Below are positions 1 through 8,255 of a DNA stretch of 39,322 nucleotides, piece after piece (the stretch's first letter is position 1; every line of letters starts with the position of its first letter). This DNA is from an uncultured Lachnospiraceae bacterium (GTDB lineage Bacteria; Bacillota; Clostridia; Lachnospirales; Lachnospiraceae): positions 1 to 39,322 of the forward strand of contig CAJTOW010000022.1 in NCBI GenBank assembly GCA_910577655.1, written 5' to 3'. Made by a program: the position numbers and the translations under genes. The notes under the pieces are model-generated. The model made no database searches and had not been told where the DNA came from. It saw nothing but the letters and a program-made list of their open reading frames with translations.

Positions 1-878
1 TCCTCCACGCCCTTCAGCTTCTCATAGAAACGCTCCTGGGCATTGACACGGACAAAGTTCAGATCATAAGGGCCATCCGGGCCAAAGACTTCCTCCACCT
101 CATCCCCTTCATTCTTCCGCAGCAGCCCATGATCCACGAATACGCAGGTCAGCTGGTCCCCCACGGCCTTGGAAAGCATCACGGCGGCCACCGAGGAATC
201 CACGCCGCCGGACAAGGCACACAACACCTTGCCATTTCCTACCTTCTCCCGGATTGCTTTTATGCTGTTTTCCACAAATGCATCCATCCTCCAGTCCCCG
301 GCACAGCCGCAAACCTTATACACAAAATTGGACAGCATTTTAGTGCCCTCCACCGTATGCAGCACCTCCGGATGGAACTGGATTGCATAGAGATTTTTCT
401 CCTCCCACTGAACCGCCGCCACCGGACAGTCATCAGTATGGGCGATGATCCGAAAGCCTGGTGCTTCCTTCTGGATATAGTCATTGTGGCTCATCCAGCA
501 GATGGTCTTCTCTGAGACATTCTCAAACAGCCTGCTTTTTCTATCCACTGTCACCTGGATCTTGCCGTATTCACGGACAAGCGCTTTGCACACATGCCCG
601 CCCAGAACATGCATCATCAGCTGGGCGCCATAGCACAGCCCCAGAACCGGGATCCCCAGATCAAAAAGCTCTGGACTTGCAGTTGGTGCCCCCTCCTCAT
701 AACAGCTGTTGGGGCCGCCGGTCAGGATGATCCCTTTGGGATTCATCGCCCTGATCTGCTCTATATCCGTCTTATAGGAATAAATCTCACAATACACATT
801 GCATTCACGCACCCGGCGTGCCACCAGCTGGTTGTACTGGCCGCCAAAGTCGATGACTATGATTTTCTCTCTGTCCAT
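1..878 (-). CDS. guaA: GMP synthase (glutamine-hydrolysing), 5' part
   Basis: Converts XMP to GMP with ATP and glutamine, the last step of guanine nucleotide synthesis in the cytosol. The translation starts MDREKIIVIDFGGQYNQLV, a class I glutamine amidotransferase N-terminus. The nucleophile Cys lies in GLCYGAQLM and the His/Glu pair in FHPEV. A linker follows, then the PP-loop ATP site LSGGVDSSV. About 292 codons are present of the roughly 510-520 usual for the family. The C-terminal synthase/dimerisation part lies left of the window. The start at 878 is chosen because GAGGAGG sits about 7 nt upstream; an ATG at 883 is in another frame. A good leftward promoter lies at 936-964. guaB is about 12 kb away in the same direction. 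Identification is secure; only the truncation is imposed by the window. Confidence 0.96.
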   Translation of the reverse strand, partial: MDREKIIVIDFGGQYNQLVARRVRECNVYCEIYSYKTDIEQIRAMNPKGIILTGGPNSCYEEGAPTASPELFDLGIPVLGLCYGAQLMMHVLGGHVCKALVREYGKIQVTVDRKSRLFENVSEKTICWMSHNDYIQKEAPGFRIIAHTDDCPVAAVQWEEKNLYAIQFHPEVLHTVEGTKMLSNFVYKVCGCAGDWRMDAFVENSIKAIREKVGNGKVLCALSGGVDSSVAAVMLSKAVGDQLTCVFVDHGLLRKNEGDEVEEVFGPDGPYDLNFVRVNAQERFYEKLKGVE

Positions 879-935
879 TCCATTCCTCCTCAATTGTAAT
901 CAGCCTCACCTGATATCCGATTATATACGCACCAT

Positions 936-964
936 ATTATACTGAATTTGGAAACGATATACAA
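936..964 (-). promoter_or_regulatory. Vegetative promoter of guaA
   Basis: Read leftward, the -35 TTGTAT (959-964) and -10 TATAAT (936-941) are separated by exactly 17 nt. The leader to the guaA start is only about 50 nt, too short to hold a purine riboswitch. Confidence 0.75.
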
Positions 965-1007
965 GCACATGTAAACAATTTTTAAACAAATATTATGGTT
1001 CCTTCTA

Positions 1008-1036
1008 TTGTCTTACTTCCTGTTAACTGTTATTCT
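1008..1036 (+). promoter_or_regulatory. Possible promoter of the DUF4349 lipoprotein gene
   Basis: TTGTCT (1008-1013), 17 nt spacer and TATTCT (1031-1036) lie about 70 nt ahead of the start at 1107. Both hexamers deviate from consensus, so this is a moderate call. The promoter is divergent from that of guaA. Confidence 0.4.
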
Positions 1037-1106
1037 TAAGTAAGTCAAATGAAAACGTCCTGACTGTTACTACGAATCAACAAGCTTGTCCAGGAGGAAC
1101 AACATT

Positions 1107-2231
1107 ATGAAAAAAATGCCCATGTCCCGTGTCATCCCTATACTGACACTATTTACACTGTCCACAGCCCTGACAGCCTGCGGTAGCGGCGGCTCCAAAT
1201 CCATGTATGCCAGTACCATGGCGGTTACAGAGAACACAGCGGCCGCCTACGATAGGGCCTACGACAGGGCCCCTATACCCGCAGGCGCCAATACTTACTC
1301 CATGGCGGAATTAGACGAAGAAGGAAATATGGATGTCTGGGAAGATGCCATGGATGCAGAATCCGGCTTATCAACGTCCACTCCCATGGCCGCCCAGCCA
1401 GCAGCTTCCCAGCGTAAGCTGATCCGCACCGTCCACCTTTCTGTGGAGACCACCCAGTTCGACCAGCTGATCTCCAACATCCGTCAGGCAGTCACGGACG
1501 CAGGCGGATATATGGAGAACTCCGACATTTCCGGTACCAGTATTTCCGACTCCCTTGGACGCCGGTATGCATACCTGACTGTCCGTGTTCCCTCCGAGAA
1601 ACTGGATCATTTTGTCTCCCTGGTAGGTGAGCAGGGGAATATCACTAATAAATCAGAGAACACCCAGGACGTGACTCTCCAGTACTCTGATATCGAGAGC
1701 CGCAAGAAGTCCCTGACTATTGAACAGGACCGGCTCTGGGAGCTGCTTGAGAAGGCTGAATCCGTGGATTCCATCATCGCCCTGGAGGCACGCCTCTCCG
1801 AGATCCGCTACCAGCTGGAATCCTTTGAATCCCAGCTGCGCACCTACGACAATCAGGTGGATTACAGCACAGTATCCATCAGCATTGATGAGGTACGGGT
1901 TCTGACTCCCACTACTCCCGATACCATCGCCACACGGATCCAGAAAGGCTTCTCCCGTAATCTGGAAGGCGTATGCAACGGCATGGTGAATTTCTTTGTC
2001 TGGTTCCTGTCCAGCCTGCCGTCCCTGGTCCTTCTGGCTGTCGTCATCATGGCTGTGGTATTCGTCCTGCGTCTGTTTAACCGGATTTCTGCCGGAAAAA
2101 ACAAGAACAGCCAGACCAGCCCCTATACCAGTGACACCACTCAGAATCCCCAGACCACGGGCGGCCCCGAAGGCGGCACCTCTACAGCCCCGCCTGCAAA
2201 GAAAAAGCCCAGATGGTTCCGCAATAAATAA
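1107..2231 (+). CDS. DUF4349 domain lipoprotein
   Basis: A 374-residue envelope lipoprotein of unknown biochemical role. Residues 1-25 form a lipoprotein signal with lipobox LTAC, Cys25 being the expected lipidation site. A low-complexity stretch follows to about residue 100. The DUF4349 region runs from about 105 to 280; it begins RKLIRTVHLSVETTQFDQLI and contains a coiled-coil-like segment around SRKKSLTIEQDRLWELLEKA. A transmembrane helix lies near 300-325, and the tail is Lys/Pro-rich and ends KKKPRWFRNK. The start at 1107 is preferred over an in-frame TTG at 1086 because AGGAGG lies between them, 9 nt before the ATG. The lipid anchor and C-terminal helix suggest two membrane attachments. 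Family assignment is from recalled sequence character; function is not known. Confidence 0.85.
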   Translation: MKKMPMSRVIPILTLFTLSTALTACGSGGSKSMYASTMAVTENTAAAYDRAYDRAPIPAGANTYSMAELDEEGNMDVWEDAMDAESGLSTSTPMAAQPAASQRKLIRTVHLSVETTQFDQLISNIRQAVTDAGGYMENSDISGTSISDSLGRRYAYLTVRVPSEKLDHFVSLVGEQGNITNKSENTQDVTLQYSDIESRKKSLTIEQDRLWELLEKAESVDSIIALEARLSEIRYQLESFESQLRTYDNQVDYSTVSISIDEVRVLTPTTPDTIATRIQKGFSRNLEGVCNGMVNFFVWFLSSLPSLVLLAVVIMAVVFVLRLFNRISAGKNKNSQTSPYTSDTTQNPQTTGGPEGGTSTAPPAKKKPRWFRNK

Positions 2232-2243
2232 TACACAATTATC

Positions 2244-2292
2244 AAAGGAGCGTGCTTTCCGGGAATCCACTCCCGCCTGCACGCTCCTTTTT
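2244..2292 (+). terminator. Rho-independent terminator after the DUF4349 gene
   Basis: A 12-bp stem, AAAGGAGCGTGC (2244-2255) with GCACGCTCCTTT (2279-2290), runs into a short T-run. It lies 13 nt after the stop codon at 2231. Confidence 0.8.
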
Positions 2293-2340
2293 CATCCGGA
2301 AACCCAGACACCCCTGATCTGTCACAAGACAACATCCCTC

Positions 2341-3465
2341 TCATTCTCCGTCCCGTATCCTCTCAATCTCCTTCACCAGCTCCCGGACACTCTCCAAAAA
2401 TAAATCAAAGGCCCCATACTCAAAGAGCTTCATCACCAGAATCCCCAGGGGCACCGCAATGATCATGCCAGATATCCCCTGGACCTTAAAACCAAGATAC
2501 AGAAGGAACAGGGTTGCCATAGGATTCAGTCCCATGGTATCTCCCACCAGCTTAGGCTGCACGATCTGACGGATCACCTGGCTTAATACATAGAGAAGCC
2601 CCAGTCCCGCTGCCAGGGCATACTCGCCCCGCAGAAGCTGAAAAACTGCCCAGGGGATCAGAACCGTCCCTGTCCCAAACAACGGCAGGAAATCCAGCAT
2701 AGCAATCCCTATGGCAAGCAGAATGCCATAACGGATCCCCAGAATCAAAAAACCTGCCATCAGGATCAGCGCTACCACGAACATGATCTTGAACTGGGCC
2801 AGAAAGTAACCGCCCACCAGATGCCAGATATCTCCCCGTAGCCTTCCCAAATATCTGCCGGTACGCTCCGGCAGATACCGCCGGATCCTCTCCATGATCC
2901 GGTCCTGGTCCGCGATAAAGAAATAGGATGAGAGGATCGTCACAATCACGCTGACCAGCACACTGGGGATACTCCTGGCTACACTGCCTGCCGCCTCCAC
3001 TGTAGGAGACGCCACCTTCTCCACCAGCACATTCAGGGACTGACCCAGACTGCCGATCAGCTTCTGCCCCCCTGCCTGCATATTATCAGGGAAAAGGACA
3101 GCCAGCCGGTCAAACCTTCCCAGAATCTCCTCCAGCTCTGCCACCACCAGCTCATAGATAGCAGGCAGCTCTCCCACCAGCCCATTGACCTGTGTCACCA
3201 GCCAGGAGACCAGAAAATATCCTGCCCCGATCACCAGGGCAAGCACCAGGATCACAATCACAGCCGAGCTGTGTCTCCGGACAATCTTCAGCTTCCGCTC
3301 CAGAAATTTTACCAGAGGATTGGCAATCAGCGCGATGATCCATCCGATCACAAAAGGCAGAAAATAGCGCAAAACCCCTGGCAGCACCAGACAGATAAAG
3401 GCTGCCCACAAAAGCGGTATGACAATATTCAGGCCAATTCGCAAATATTTCTTCAGACTTCCCAT
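2341..3465 (-). CDS. ytvI: YtvI-like AI-2E family transporter
   Basis: A 374-residue polytopic membrane protein of the AI-2E/UPF0118 superfamily. Its layout matches the family: two or three N-terminal helices (about residues 12-45 and 65-90), a long amphipathic segment, then a C-terminal block of about five helices. That block contains the conserved stretches IGIAMLDFLPLFGTGTVLIP and a PKLVGDTMGLNP region. Similar Firmicute proteins are annotated as sporulation integral membrane protein YtvI, and some relatives are ion or solute antiporters; the substrate here is unknown. The start follows a GCAGGAA motif closely. The gene begins 14 nt after the hisC stop, so the two are probably co-transcribed. 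The YtvI name is less certain than the superfamily. Confidence 0.8.
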   Translation of the reverse strand: MGSLKKYLRIGLNIVIPLLWAAFICLVLPGVLRYFLPFVIGWIIALIANPLVKFLERKLKIVRRHSSAVIVILVLALVIGAGYFLVSWLVTQVNGLVGELPAIYELVVAELEEILGRFDRLAVLFPDNMQAGGQKLIGSLGQSLNVLVEKVASPTVEAAGSVARSIPSVLVSVIVTILSSYFFIADQDRIMERIRRYLPERTGRYLGRLRGDIWHLVGGYFLAQFKIMFVVALILMAGFLILGIRYGILLAIGIAMLDFLPLFGTGTVLIPWAVFQLLRGEYALAAGLGLLYVLSQVIRQIVQPKLVGDTMGLNPMATLFLLYLGFKVQGISGMIIAVPLGILVMKLFEYGAFDLFLESVRELVKEIERIRDGE

Positions 3466-3479
3466 AGTTCCTGCACTTT

Positions 3480-4535
3480 CTATCCCAGATACTCTCCCAA
3501 AAACTTATAAAGCCGTTCCATCTCCTCATCTGTCCCTATAGTAATCCGCAGATGATTCTCCAGACGTGGCTGCTTAAAATACCGCACATAGATCTGCTCC
3601 TTTTTCAAGGCCTCAAAGATCTGCTCCGCAAAAACCCTCTTATGGGATGCAAAGATAAAATTTGCCATGGAATCCGGGAAAGAAAATCCCAGTTCCCTCA
3701 GACGCACCTTAGCCTGCTGGCGGGTAGCCATGATCCTCCCTGTGGTCGCCTCAAAATATGCCTGATCCTTCACAGCCGCCACCCCCAGAGCCAGAGACGG
3801 CATATTCATAGTGTAAGAATTGTAGGAGTATTTCACATCATTCAGCGCCCGGATCAGCCTGGGACTCCCCACTCCATAGCCGATCCGGATCCCTGCCATG
3901 GACCGGGATTTGCTAAAAGTACGCACCACCAGCAGATTCTCATACTCTGAAAGCAGCTCCAGGGCAGAGACCCCTCCAAAATCAATATATGCCTCGTCCA
4001 CGATCACGATTACATCTTCATTGCCATCCAGGATCTTTCGCACCTGATCCAGAGGCATGAAAAGCCCTGTGGGGGCATTTGGATTTGGAAAGATGACACC
4101 GCCATTTTCTCTTTTGTAATCCTCGGTACAAATACGAAAATCCCCATCCAGCGCCGGAGTCTCATAGGGAATCCCGAAAAGCTCTGCCCACACCTTATAG
4201 AACGAATAACTCACATCCGGAAACAAAACCGGCTTCCCGGAATTAAAAAACGTCAGAAATGCCATCGCCAGCACGTCATCCGACCCCACACCCACAAAGA
4301 CCTGGTCCGCCCCCACCTGGTGATACTCTGCCAGACTTTCCACCAGAACCGACGCAGCCGGATCCGGATATTTGCGAAACCTGTGGTAATCCATCTCCTG
4401 CAAAGCCCTCAGCACCCCCGGTGCCGGCGGATAAGGATTCTCATTGGTATTCAGCTTAATCAGGCGGTCTCCCACCGGCTGCTCTCCAGGAACATACGGC
4501 ACAACTCTCCGAATATTATTCTCCCATTTGTTCAT
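3480..4535 (-). CDS. hisC: Histidinol-phosphate aminotransferase
   Basis: A 351-residue fold-type I PLP aminotransferase that would convert imidazole-acetol phosphate to histidinol phosphate with glutamate. Visible landmarks are LNTNENPYPP near residues 28-36, VDEAYIDF near 179-186 with the PLP-contacting Asp180 and Tyr183, and Lys209 in FSKSRSMAG, the expected Schiff-base lysine. The C-terminus has RYFKQPRLENHLRITIGT, typical of HisC. An open frame extends to 4679, but the ATG at 4535 is chosen because GGGAGGA lies about 7 nt upstream; the neighbouring in-frame ATG at 4541 abuts that motif. No other his gene is in the window, so it is an orphan copy or supports another transamination. CobD-like activity is a less likely alternative. 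Confidence 0.9.
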   Translation of the reverse strand: MNKWENNIRRVVPYVPGEQPVGDRLIKLNTNENPYPPAPGVLRALQEMDYHRFRKYPDPAASVLVESLAEYHQVGADQVFVGVGSDDVLAMAFLTFFNSGKPVLFPDVSYSFYKVWAELFGIPYETPALDGDFRICTEDYKRENGGVIFPNPNAPTGLFMPLDQVRKILDGNEDVIVIVDEAYIDFGGVSALELLSEYENLLVVRTFSKSRSMAGIRIGYGVGSPRLIRALNDVKYSYNSYTMNMPSLALGVAAVKDQAYFEATTGRIMATRQQAKVRLRELGFSFPDSMANFIFASHKRVFAEQIFEALKKEQIYVRYFKQPRLENHLRITIGTDEEMERLYKFLGEYLG

Positions 4536-4647
4536 ATCCATTCCTCCCTTGTTCTGCCTCATGCCACACTGCCTTCTCTTTCCTGGCTCATGGACACTGT
4601 AACCAGGTCTGCCGCCAGTCCCCTGACGGGCCATCTGCAAAAAGCAC

Positions 4648-5940
4648 TTATCTCCGCTGCCAGTGCTCCGCCACCCCATAATACACCGCCATCATTCCTG
4701 TCACAATCAGATAGAACCATGTGGTGGTATTGCTGAACCAGGTGGTAAAAAAGGACAATATAAAATAGATTCCCATCTGCGCATACAGAAGATACCCCAT
4801 AGGATTGCGCATTTCCCGCAGCTTGATGGTCAGCAGATACGCCACAAATCCCAGAGCGCAGGAAAAAATGAACACCCCTCCCCAGCCAAAGTCATAGTAA
4901 GCATCATAAAACATGGTCAGGGTGGTCAGCTCTTTTTTATCCACATATACCGGGAAATTGATCAGCTGTGGGAAGAAGAATTTAAGCCCCGTCAGCGCCC
5001 AGAGCGGGAAGAGTCCTTTAAGTCCAAAACTATGTCCCGGCAAAGCCTCCACCATGCAGTTGAAGTTGTCGTAATTGTTGGCGATATACATATAAGGCTG
5101 GGTGATGAAGATCGGCATTTTCGCATATTTCATCTCGAAAATACCGTTCAGATAAGACACATCATGACTCCGGGCCACTGTCAGAATCAGGTAGACCGGA
5201 ACCATCACCACAAACAGCCCCACCAGATACAACGGATTGAACGTCTTCTGCAGGGAGATATAAGTAGCCGCTGCCAGCAGCATAGCAAACAGGAACTGGA
5301 AACGTGATACACAGAGGATCGGAATCGCCAGGGACACCAAAGTCATCACAATCACCAGCACCAGCCGCCACTCACTGGTGCTTCGCTCCATATGGAAATA
5401 AAGCACCGTAAGAGACGGAACCAGCACGCAGGAAACTGTGATATAGTGGACTCCTGTGAGATGGAATTCCGAATAAGCATGAGGCACTCCCCGTAAAAAC
5501 AGCGGGATATACCCCAGAATTACCGCCTCCATAATAAAGGCGGAAAGCGACGCCATGGTCAGCATAAAAATCATATGGAACACCGGTCTGGCATTCCCGG
5601 AAAAGCTGCGGAACCGGCTATGGCTGTCATAGCCGGTTCCATAAAGGCGGGAAAGCACCTCAAACACCAGCCAGAATCCGGCATATGCCAGGGCCAGACA
5701 GAACCATGTCATCCCGGCCCAGTCTACTTGCAGATAGCTTAGCTTCATACAGGACAACCCCTGCCCTCCAACCCAGAACAAGGAAAACAGTCCCCGCAAA
5801 TGGATCAGATTCCCTGAACGGCGGTAATCACTGATATACAGCCAGACGGCTGCCACAAGAAGCGCCAGTCCAGATAAATAATAATACCCCCTTAATGCGA
5901 GAAAATAGCTTACCATGTAACAGATCAGATAAACAATCAT
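4648..5940 (-). CDS. Oligosaccharide repeat-unit polymerase-like membrane protein
   Basis: A roughly 430-residue protein with about 10-12 hydrophobic helices. A large loop near the C-terminal third (GLFPLWALTGLKFFFPQLIN and the region after it) precedes a Tyr/Trp-rich terminus, FSNTTTWFYLIVTGMM. The composition and layout resemble Wzy/O-antigen polymerases that join polysaccharide repeat units at the membrane. No polysaccharide gene cluster surrounds it, so the pathway is unclear. The open frame reaches a GTG at 5994, but that extension is encoded partly by an R1 repeat end (5975-6000). The ATG at 5940, with GGAGAG just upstream and MIVYLICYMVSYF starting the first helix, is the better start. 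The gene lies 112 nt upstream of hisC on the same strand. Confidence 0.7.
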   Translation of the reverse strand: MIVYLICYMVSYFLALRGYYYLSGLALLVAAVWLYISDYRRSGNLIHLRGLFSLFWVGGQGLSCMKLSYLQVDWAGMTWFCLALAYAGFWLVFEVLSRLYGTGYDSHSRFRSFSGNARPVFHMIFMLTMASLSAFIMEAVILGYIPLFLRGVPHAYSEFHLTGVHYITVSCVLVPSLTVLYFHMERSTSEWRLVLVIVMTLVSLAIPILCVSRFQFLFAMLLAAATYISLQKTFNPLYLVGLFVVMVPVYLILTVARSHDVSYLNGIFEMKYAKMPIFITQPYMYIANNYDNFNCMVEALPGHSFGLKGLFPLWALTGLKFFFPQLINFPVYVDKKELTTLTMFYDAYYDFGWGGVFIFSCALGFVAYLLTIKLREMRNPMGYLLYAQMGIYFILSFFTTWFSNTTTWFYLIVTGMMAVYYGVAEHWQRR

Positions 5941-5974
5941 GAGTCTCTCCATCCCATCTTTCGTCATTTTTGCA

Positions 5975-6000
5975 GGAAAGCAATTTTCAGACACACTCTA
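5975..6000. repeat. Solo end of an R1 repeat
   Basis: Twenty-six bases match, in reverse complement, the start of the R1 copy at 36439, including the variant AGAGTGTGTCTGAAAATT. No second end or R1 interior lies beside it. It probably marks a deleted or excised element just upstream of the polymerase-like gene. Confidence 0.75.
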
Positions 6001-6053
6001 AGACTTACAAACCAACATACATCAGAACAGTCCTATGACGTTTCTGTATTCAT

Positions 6054-6092
6054 GAGTATCCAGCTGTGCAAAAAGCGCACAGCCGGATACTC
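6054..6092 (-). terminator. Hairpin after ptsI
   Basis: GAGTATCC-A-GCTGTGC (6054-6069) pairs with the segment ending at 6092, with one mismatch and a loop containing AAAAAGC. It lies 10 nt beyond the ptsI stop. No clear T-run follows on the minus strand, so termination is plausible but not certain. Confidence 0.45.
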
Positions 6093-6102
6093 CGCTGAAA
6101 AT

Positions 6103-7821
6103 CTATGCCTGCTTTGCAACGAATGCTTTCATATAGTCTTCCACTTCCTTGGCTGTAGTGAAGCTCATAGCCTCATTTGCAACGGCCTGAAGCTCTGAAG
6201 TGCTGTAATTGGTGATCAGCTTTCTGGAATACAGAATCGCTGATGCGCTCATACTGAATTCATTCAGACCAAAGGCCAGAAGGAGCGGGATCATCATAGG
6301 ATCGCTGGCCGCCTCGCCGCACATACCGACCATGATACCAGCCTCCCGGGCACAGGTGATAATGTGACGGATACTGCGCAGAACCGCCGGGTTGAAGGTG
6401 GAATACAGATAAGAAATCTTATCATTGCCACGGTCCACGGACATAGTGTACTGGGTCAGATCGTTGGTCCCGATACTGAAGAAATCCACTTCCCTGGCAA
6501 ATGCATCTGCCATAAGAGAAGCAGCCGCTGTTTCCACCATAATCCCCACTTTGATTTCCTTATTATATGCGATTCCCTTTCTGTCCAGCTCTGCCTTCAA
6601 TTCTTCGATCAGATTCCGGGCCTCCCGGTACTCCTCAAGACAGGTAACCATAGGAATCATGATCTTGATGTTGCCGTAAGCGCTGGCACGCAGCAGAGCA
6701 CGCAGCTGTGGTTTGTATATGTCCTCCTTGCGGTCCAGACAGAGACGGATCGCACGGTACCCCAGGAACGGGTTCTCATCCTTCTCCAGACCCATGTAGG
6801 GAATCTCCTTGTCGCCGCCGATATCCAGGGTACGGATAATCACCGGCTTGCCAGCCAGGGCCTCTGCCACTTTCTTATAGGCCTCGAACTGCTCGTCCTC
6901 TGTAGGCATAGCAGTACGATCCATGAACAGGAATTCTGTACGGAACAGCCCCACACCCTCGCCGTCATACTGGAGAACCTTCTCCACATCCTCCGGCTTG
7001 CCGATATTAGCAACCAGCTCAATGGATACACCATCCTTAGTAATGGTCTCCTTGCCGATATACTGCTCCAGATCTTTCTTCGCCTTCAGGAACTTGTCAC
7101 GCCGGTCAACATAATCCTGAAGAATATCCTTCTCCGGGTTCACATAGACTACGCCTTCTGAACCATCCAGAACCACGGTATCCCCATTCTCCACATGACT
7201 GATGAAATCACCCACCGCCACTACTGCCGGAATCTCCAGCGCCCTTGCCAGAATAGCGCTGTGGGAGGTCTTGCCGCCCAGCTCGGTCACAATGCCTGCC
7301 ACATTGGCCGGATTGATACCAGCGGTCATGGAGGGAGTCAGATCCTTGGCCACCAGGATACTTCCGGCCGGAAGGGACGCGATATCCACGGATGCGATCC
7401 CCAGCAGGACCTTCTGCATGCGGGTCTTGATGTCGCGCATATCTGTGGCCCTCTGCTGCATCATCTCATTATCCATAGCCGCAAACATATCTGCATATGT
7501 ATTGCAGACTGTTTCAATAGCAAACTCACTGCACACCTTCTGGCTGTTAATGGTGTTCTCGATCTCTCCGGTCAACATCGGATCCATGAGAAGCATCAGG
7601 TGTCCCTGCATGATCTCTGCCTCTTTCTCCCCTACTCTGGTGGCAAGATCTGCTGCCATCTTCTCGGTGTCATCCATAGTCTGGGCAAGCGCCCCCTTAA
7701 AACGCTCAACCTCAGCAGCGGCATCCGCTACACTTTGCTGACGGATAACAAGCTCTGCCTCCTCTACAATGACAGCCTTACCGATTCCAAAGCCTGAAGA
7801 AGCATTGGTTCCCTTAAACAT
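6103..7821 (-). CDS. ptsI: PTS enzyme I (phosphoenolpyruvate-protein phosphotransferase)
   Basis: A 572-residue cytosolic enzyme, the normal family length. It takes phosphate from PEP and passes it to HPr to drive sugar uptake by the PTS. The phosphorylated His187 lies in GGKTSHSAILARALEIP. The PEP-binding TIM barrel shows IRTLDIGGDKEIPYMG near 329-344 and GTNDLTQYTMSVDRGN near 451-466. The active-site Cys501 lies in MCGEAASDP. The open frame extends upstream to 7860, but the ATG at 7821 follows AAGGAGGATGTTACT and gives the canonical MFKGTNASSGFGIGKA start. ptsH lies 136 nt upstream in the same direction, giving the order ptsH-ptsI seen in many Firmicutes. Confidence 0.97.
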   Translation of the reverse strand: MFKGTNASSGFGIGKAVIVEEAELVIRQQSVADAAAEVERFKGALAQTMDDTEKMAADLATRVGEKEAEIMQGHLMLLMDPMLTGEIENTINSQKVCSEFAIETVCNTYADMFAAMDNEMMQQRATDMRDIKTRMQKVLLGIASVDIASLPAGSILVAKDLTPSMTAGINPANVAGIVTELGGKTSHSAILARALEIPAVVAVGDFISHVENGDTVVLDGSEGVVYVNPEKDILQDYVDRRDKFLKAKKDLEQYIGKETITKDGVSIELVANIGKPEDVEKVLQYDGEGVGLFRTEFLFMDRTAMPTEDEQFEAYKKVAEALAGKPVIIRTLDIGGDKEIPYMGLEKDENPFLGYRAIRLCLDRKEDIYKPQLRALLRASAYGNIKIMIPMVTCLEEYREARNLIEELKAELDRKGIAYNKEIKVGIMVETAAASLMADAFAREVDFFSIGTNDLTQYTMSVDRGNDKISYLYSTFNPAVLRSIRHIITCAREAGIMVGMCGEAASDPMMIPLLLAFGLNEFSMSASAILYSRKLITNYSTSELQAVANEAMSFTTAKEVEDYMKAFVAKQA

Positions 7822-7957
7822 AGTAACATCCTCCTTACTAATTATTATATAATGAAACACCGGTTTCCCGCATGTATTTCATTCTGCTGTTCCCACCCTT
7901 TGTACCATACAGACATACCCCTCCCTTGTTTTTCGGGATGATAATGCCGGAGCTGCT

Positions 7958-8221
7958 TTATTCTCCCAGACCGCTTTCTATGATCCGGATCATGGCAGCC
8001 ATGGCTTCCTCCTCGTCCGGCCCTTCGCAGATGAACTCTACCTCATCCCCGCTTTTGATGCATGCCCCCAGGACACTGAGGACACTTTTGGCGTTGGTAA
8101 GAGTATTCCCGGACTGGAATTTCACTGTAGATTTATATTTGATAGCCTCATTGCACAAGATGCCCGTGGGCCTCAGATGAAGGCCGGATGCATTTCTGAT
8201 GACAATCTTCTGTTTTTGCAC
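7958..8221 (-). CDS. ptsH: Phosphocarrier protein HPr
   Basis: An 87-residue HPr. It receives phosphate from enzyme I on His15 and passes it to PTS EIIA proteins. His15 and Arg17 fall exactly in GLHLRPTG, and the regulatory Ser46 in NAKSVLSV is kept, so HPr kinase/CcpA control is possible. This argues against the Crh paralogue, which lacks the active-site histidine. The sequence around Ser46 (SVLSVLGACIKSGDEVEF) differs from the usual form but keeps the GDEV turn. Translation uses GTG, with GAGGGG about 5 nt upstream. The gene begins 34 nt after the cdaR stop, so it may be read from the same transcript as cdaA-cdaR. Confidence 0.95.
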   Translation of the reverse strand: MQKQKIVIRNASGLHLRPTGILCNEAIKYKSTVKFQSGNTLTNAKSVLSVLGACIKSGDEVEFICEGPDEEEAMAAMIRIIESGLGE

Positions 8222-8255
8222 GATACCCCTCTTTTCTTATATAGTCATATTTTTC

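Noticed and set aside
885..935. Purine riboswitch upstream of guaA
   Set aside because: Only about 50 nt lie between the promoter and the start; the conserved aptamer core does not fit and is not seen.
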